Shown here in pieces: positions 61,139 to 64,000 of a stretch of 64,000 nt of DNA (within the stretch, counting starts at the first letter, position 1; each line of letters begins with the position of its first letter). Made by a program: the position numbers and the translations under genes. The DNA comes from Variovorax gracilis (GTDB lineage Bacteria > Pseudomonadota > Gammaproteobacteria > Burkholderiales > Burkholderiaceae_C). The DNA lies in the NCBI RefSeq assembly GCF_030317115.1, contig NZ_JASZYF010000023.1:31182-95181 (forward strand), in the 5' to 3' direction. Below the pieces are notes generated by a model, which saw only the letters and a program-made list of their open reading frames with translations, did not search any database and had not been told where the DNA came from.

Positions 61139-61921
61139 TCAGGCTCTCGGAATGTCCAGCTCGATCCAAGCGGGCGCATGATCGCTTGCGCCCGGACGTC
61201 CGCGCACCTCTCGATCCACGCCGGCACCGCGCAGCATCGGTGCCACCTCGGCGTTCAGCAACAGATGGTCGATGCGCAGGCCGGCATCGCGCGCATAGCG
61301 GTCGCGCCAGTAGGTCCAGAAGGTGTATGGAACGCCATCGGGGTGGCAGGCACGGATGGCATCTGTCCAACCTTGTTGCAACAGGTGCATGAATGCCGCG
61401 CGGCTCTCGGGCTGCAGCAGTGCGTCGTCGCGCCACGAGGTGGGGTTGTAGATGTCGGCGTCGGTCGGCACCACGTTGTAGTCGCCGGCGAGCACGACCG
61501 GCAGTCCGCACGAGGACAGCTTCTTTGCATGCGCATTGAAGCGCGCGAACCAACTCAGCTTGTAGTCGAACTTCGGCCCCGGCTGCGGATTGCCATTGGG
61601 CAGGTAGAGGCAGCCGACGACCACGCCATCGACCACTGCCTCGATATAGCGGCTCTGGGGATCTGCCTCCATGCCCGGCACACCGCGTCCGAGCTCCATC
61701 GGTTCGCGTTCGCGCGCAAGGATCGCAACGCCATTCCAGGACGGCTGTCCGGATGCGGCGACGCCATAGCCGGCGTTGCGCAAGGCCTGCAGGGGCAGTT
61801 TCGCATCGGGCGACTTGAGCTCTTGCAGACAGGCGACGTCCGGCTTGGATTCGGCCAGCCATTCGAGCAACCGGTCGAGCCGGCCGACGATGCCATTGAC
61901 GTTGAAAGTGGCGATCTTCAT
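61139..61921 (-). CDS. xth: Exodeoxyribonuclease III / AP endonuclease
   Basis: A 260-residue Mg-dependent nuclease. MKIATFNVNGIVGRLDRLLEWL, QELKS metal motif, YLPNGNPQ and LAGDYNVVPTDADIY, then DLRIDHLLL-like core (LRIDHLL) and the closing ASDHAPAWIELDI with the catalytic Asp-His. Removes 3' blocks and cuts at abasic sites; fits the repair theme. Complete and canonical. Confidence 0.96.
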   Translation of the reverse strand: MKIATFNVNGIVGRLDRLLEWLAESKPDVACLQELKSPDAKLPLQALRNAGYGVAASGQPSWNGVAILAREREPMELGRGVPGMEADPQSRYIEAVVDGVVVGCLYLPNGNPQPGPKFDYKLSWFARFNAHAKKLSSCGLPVVLAGDYNVVPTDADIYNPTSWRDDALLQPESRAAFMHLLQQGWTDAIRACHPDGVPYTFWTYWRDRYARDAGLRIDHLLLNAEVAPMLRGAGVDREVRGRPGASDHAPAWIELDIPRA

Positions 61922-62330
61922 CCCAGGCGGTCACAAGAATCAAGGGCTATCCTGCGCCTGCGGCGGCTTTGGTGCGCGTCGGACAAGGCGTGGTGTGGCC
62001 CGATGGCAACTTCCACGGCGATCCAGCTCGCGCTGGCTCAGGCGCCGCATCACCCGATCACCTTCCCGGCGTCCGGCGCCATTCGCTTCGCGCCACCCTG
62101 CATCAACGCTGACTCGGCCCAATCGCTCGCTGACCGGTGAAGCGTGTGCGTCGAGCGCCAGTACGAGCCGACCTACCTTTGCAATCCGTCTCGGCGCAGG
62201 CAGCGGTCGGACGGTCGCGCTCTGCTTGCGTTGGTTCTCCTCACGAAGACTCGACTGCGGCGCGAGGGTAGGCCAGACGCGCTCCCGCCGCCTCGTCGTG
62301 ACGGAGACGAAGGCCCAGGAAGTCTCCCGG
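61922..62330. other. Intergenic stretch
   Basis: 409 bases. Neither strand gives a frame that looks coding. Confidence 0.3.
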
Positions 62331-62864
62331 CTAGAGGGGGGCTGCGCTGACGTAGTGGACCTGGTAGTAGCTGGCGCCAATAGCCCACACCACATGTGAA
62401 AGCGCAAAAAGGGCTGGAGGCCACATCAGCCGCTTCATGAAGGCCGGGATCTTTGTAGAGGCAGAAGGCGGATCCGGTCGGATGATCTCGGCAAGGTCGG
62501 TCGACATTCGAGCTGCCCGGTCGGCGCAGGCCCAGTATCCCCTGAGATGCCGACCCAGTTCCTTGAGCACGTAGATCAGGTATCCCGACAGGATCAGACC
62601 GGCCACCGCCATTCCCCAGATCAGCGCAATCGCGCCCGGCATCTTCATCTGTTCGATGAAAAACTTCAGCGAGAAGGCCAGGATGGCGCCGTTGACCGCC
62701 AGAACCCACGTCAGTTGCGCCCAGGCATGCGCCTTGGTCTTGCCCGATGCCTCTTCATAGAACTTGATGAGATCTATCATCTGTTGCGTCGTGAGCGCGC
62801 CATCGTCTTTCGGCGCTGGCGCTGCGGCTTGGCTGGCAAGGAGCCATCGAAGGAGCGGTCTCAT
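62331..62864 (-). CDS. Hypothetical membrane protein (177 aa)
   Basis: Predicted helical membrane protein: a polar N-terminus (APKDDGALTTQQMIDLIKFYEE), a helix around WVLAVNGAILAFSLKF, another at AIALIWGMAVAGLILSGYLIY, and a third near the C-terminus (WPPALFALSHVVWAIGASYY). The start at MRPLLRWLL was chosen; a longer one exists. No family recognised. Confidence 0.6.
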   Translation of the reverse strand: MRPLLRWLLASQAAAPAPKDDGALTTQQMIDLIKFYEEASGKTKAHAWAQLTWVLAVNGAILAFSLKFFIEQMKMPGAIALIWGMAVAGLILSGYLIYVLKELGRHLRGYWACADRAARMSTDLAEIIRPDPPSASTKIPAFMKRLMWPPALFALSHVVWAIGASYYQVHYVSAAPL

Positions 62865-63577
62865 GGGGCATTCTGTTCCCGCACTGCTGGCGCCGCAATG
62901 CAGAGCACCCTCCATTGAGTGGAGATCGCGGGATCGTCATCTTTCGGCTGCACTTCGGGCGGCGCACGAGACCGAGGACGCTGCTGGCGGGAAGAGGGAG
63001 TCGGTGCGATCCGTGGCATGGCGACGACGGTCGCGTCCGCACTGCGACGCGCGAGCTTGCCGGGGGTGCTTTGCATGTCACCCTGCATCGGGGCCCAGGG
63101 GCTGAACGGCCACGCGCGGTGGCAAAAGGCTCTGTTCAGAAGTTGGTGGTCGCAACATTGCGACGACAAGATTGCCGAGCGGTGTGGTTCATGGACCGGC
63201 CCCTCCCGGGTTCCCAGGGCTGCCGCCTCTGGCTCGGTGGTCCATCCCGGCCCCGGCGAACAGGGCAGTGTTCTTGCGGGCCCCATTCACGCCACCTGCT
63301 CGACGACCCTCCAGCGTGGCACAGGCCATCCCGCACCGGCGGCCGGTACGCGTTGCATTGACGCACCGACCACAAGGCCGGGTCGCCGCCGCCGGCCTTG
63401 CTGCCGAATGTAGCCCCTGCATGACCCGCTGCGCTTCGTCATGCCGACCGTTCGATGGTCGCGGACACAAGAGCGCCTCCTTTATCCGACACGGCACGGG
63501 TGCGGCGACCGACTTCGTCGCCCAGCGTGCGGATCAACATGGAGGCTCCGTACGCGCGCGCCTTGCAGGTCGATCCG
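62865..63577. other. Intergenic stretch
   Basis: 713 bases before the AsmA-like gene. No supported gene; short overlapping frames only. Confidence 0.3.
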
Positions 63578-64000
63578 ATGCCTTCTGCCACGGCCACCCC
63601 ACCGCACCGGCCCCAGAGCCGCGGCTGGCTCATTGCCGGCGCCATCGCCTGCGCGCTGATCGTCTTCCTCGTGCTCTTCGACTGGAACTGGGTCCGACCA
63701 CCGATCGAGCGCTACATCTCGCGCAAGACCGAGCGCGAATTCCGGATGTCGGATCTCCACGTGCGGCTTGGCTGGACGCCAACCATCCGCATGCGCGACG
63801 TGTACTTCGGCAACGCGCCGTGGGCGACGGACAAGGCGATGGCGCAGGCGGAGATGGTCGAGTTCTCGGTGTCTCTTCGCGACCTTCCTGACAAGATCCT
63901 CGTGCCGCGTGTGGCCCTGACGCGGCCTGATCTCGTCTTCGAGCGCATGGCCGATGATCGCCGCAACTGGACGCTCGCCGAGCCATCGGAAAGCGACGAG
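63578..64000 (+). CDS. AsmA family protein (3' end beyond window)
   Basis: The first 141 codons of a large envelope protein. One membrane helix near the N-terminus (GWLIAGAIACALIVFLVLFDW), then the family pattern (ERYISRKTEREFRMSDLHV, PTIRMRDVYFGNAPWATD, VPRVALTRPDLVFERM). AsmA/TamB-like proteins bridge inner and outer membrane in lipid transport. The reading frame is open at the window edge. A Met 13 codons upstream (63539) is an alternative start. Confidence 0.88.
   Translation, partial: MPSATATPPHRPQSRGWLIAGAIACALIVFLVLFDWNWVRPPIERYISRKTEREFRMSDLHVRLGWTPTIRMRDVYFGNAPWATDKAMAQAEMVEFSVSLRDLPDKILVPRVALTRPDLVFERMADDRRNWTLAEPSESDE

Overview
High-GC (mid-60s percent by eye) chromosomal DNA from a Gram-negative bacterium. 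The gene families, codon use and intergenic style fit a betaproteobacterium of the Burkholderiales, most likely Comamonadaceae (Variovorax/Ramlibacter-like); that placement is inference. No rRNA, tRNA, CRISPR array, IS element or phage structural gene was seen. The first gene is cut at its 5' end and the last (AsmA family) is cut at its 3' end.

Layout. (1) 1-8.0 kb: a large PAS/GAF hybrid histidine kinase, small secreted or cytosolic unknowns, a 720-residue protein with an EF-hand-like loop, a GST followed by a CheB-like esterase domain. (2) 8.0-24.1 kb: a stress and DNA-repair island with DUF3606 proteins, a PA2169-type four-helix protein, two Ku genes, a DUF3597 protein, a YihY/BrkB membrane protein, a hemerythrin, a lipoprotein, a receiver-only regulator, a MerR-TPR fusion, a sensor kinase, the three-domain ligase LigD, an alpha/beta hydrolase and an envelope operon of the phage-holin family. 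(3) 24.1-32.9 kb: large KatE catalase with a translationally coupled duplicated gene pair behind it, then a zinc-ribbon Ser/Thr kinase coupled to an OmpA-type lipoprotein. (4) 32.9-39.6 kb: a gene-poor stretch with a strong orphan terminator and a candidate small RNA, a TGATG-coupled GAF pair, a cupin, a broken DUF3606 gene, a minimal ATP-dependent ligase, a beta-helix acyltransferase and a DUF454 pair. (5) 40.2-45.6 kb: a membrane histidine kinase convergent with a degenerate LuxR-type regulator, a cardiolipin synthase, a transglutaminase-like protein. (6) 45.8-51.8 kb: an atypical haem-copper oxidase operon (cytochrome c, CoxII-cytochrome c, fused CoxI-CoxIII; each junction ATGA), a divergent dihaem cytochrome, a DUF4142 protein. 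(7) 52-64 kb: a DUF72 gene interrupted by one amber codon, a patatin lipoprotein, a LigC-type ligase, degenerate sequence including a SHOCT remnant, an acyl-CoA synthetase, exonuclease III, a membrane protein and the AsmA start.

How it fits together. The unifying theme is survival in non-growing or oxidatively stressed cells: end joining (two Ku, LigD, two further ATP-dependent ligases, exonuclease III), peroxide removal (KatE), ferritin- or hemerythrin-like small proteins and many small orphan stress proteins with short upstream regions. A recurring CCTACA element lies upstream of several of these genes and may be the -10 part of a shared stress promoter. Several small families show decay in progress (DUF3606, DUF72, SHOCT), which suggests a redundant accessory stress region under turnover.
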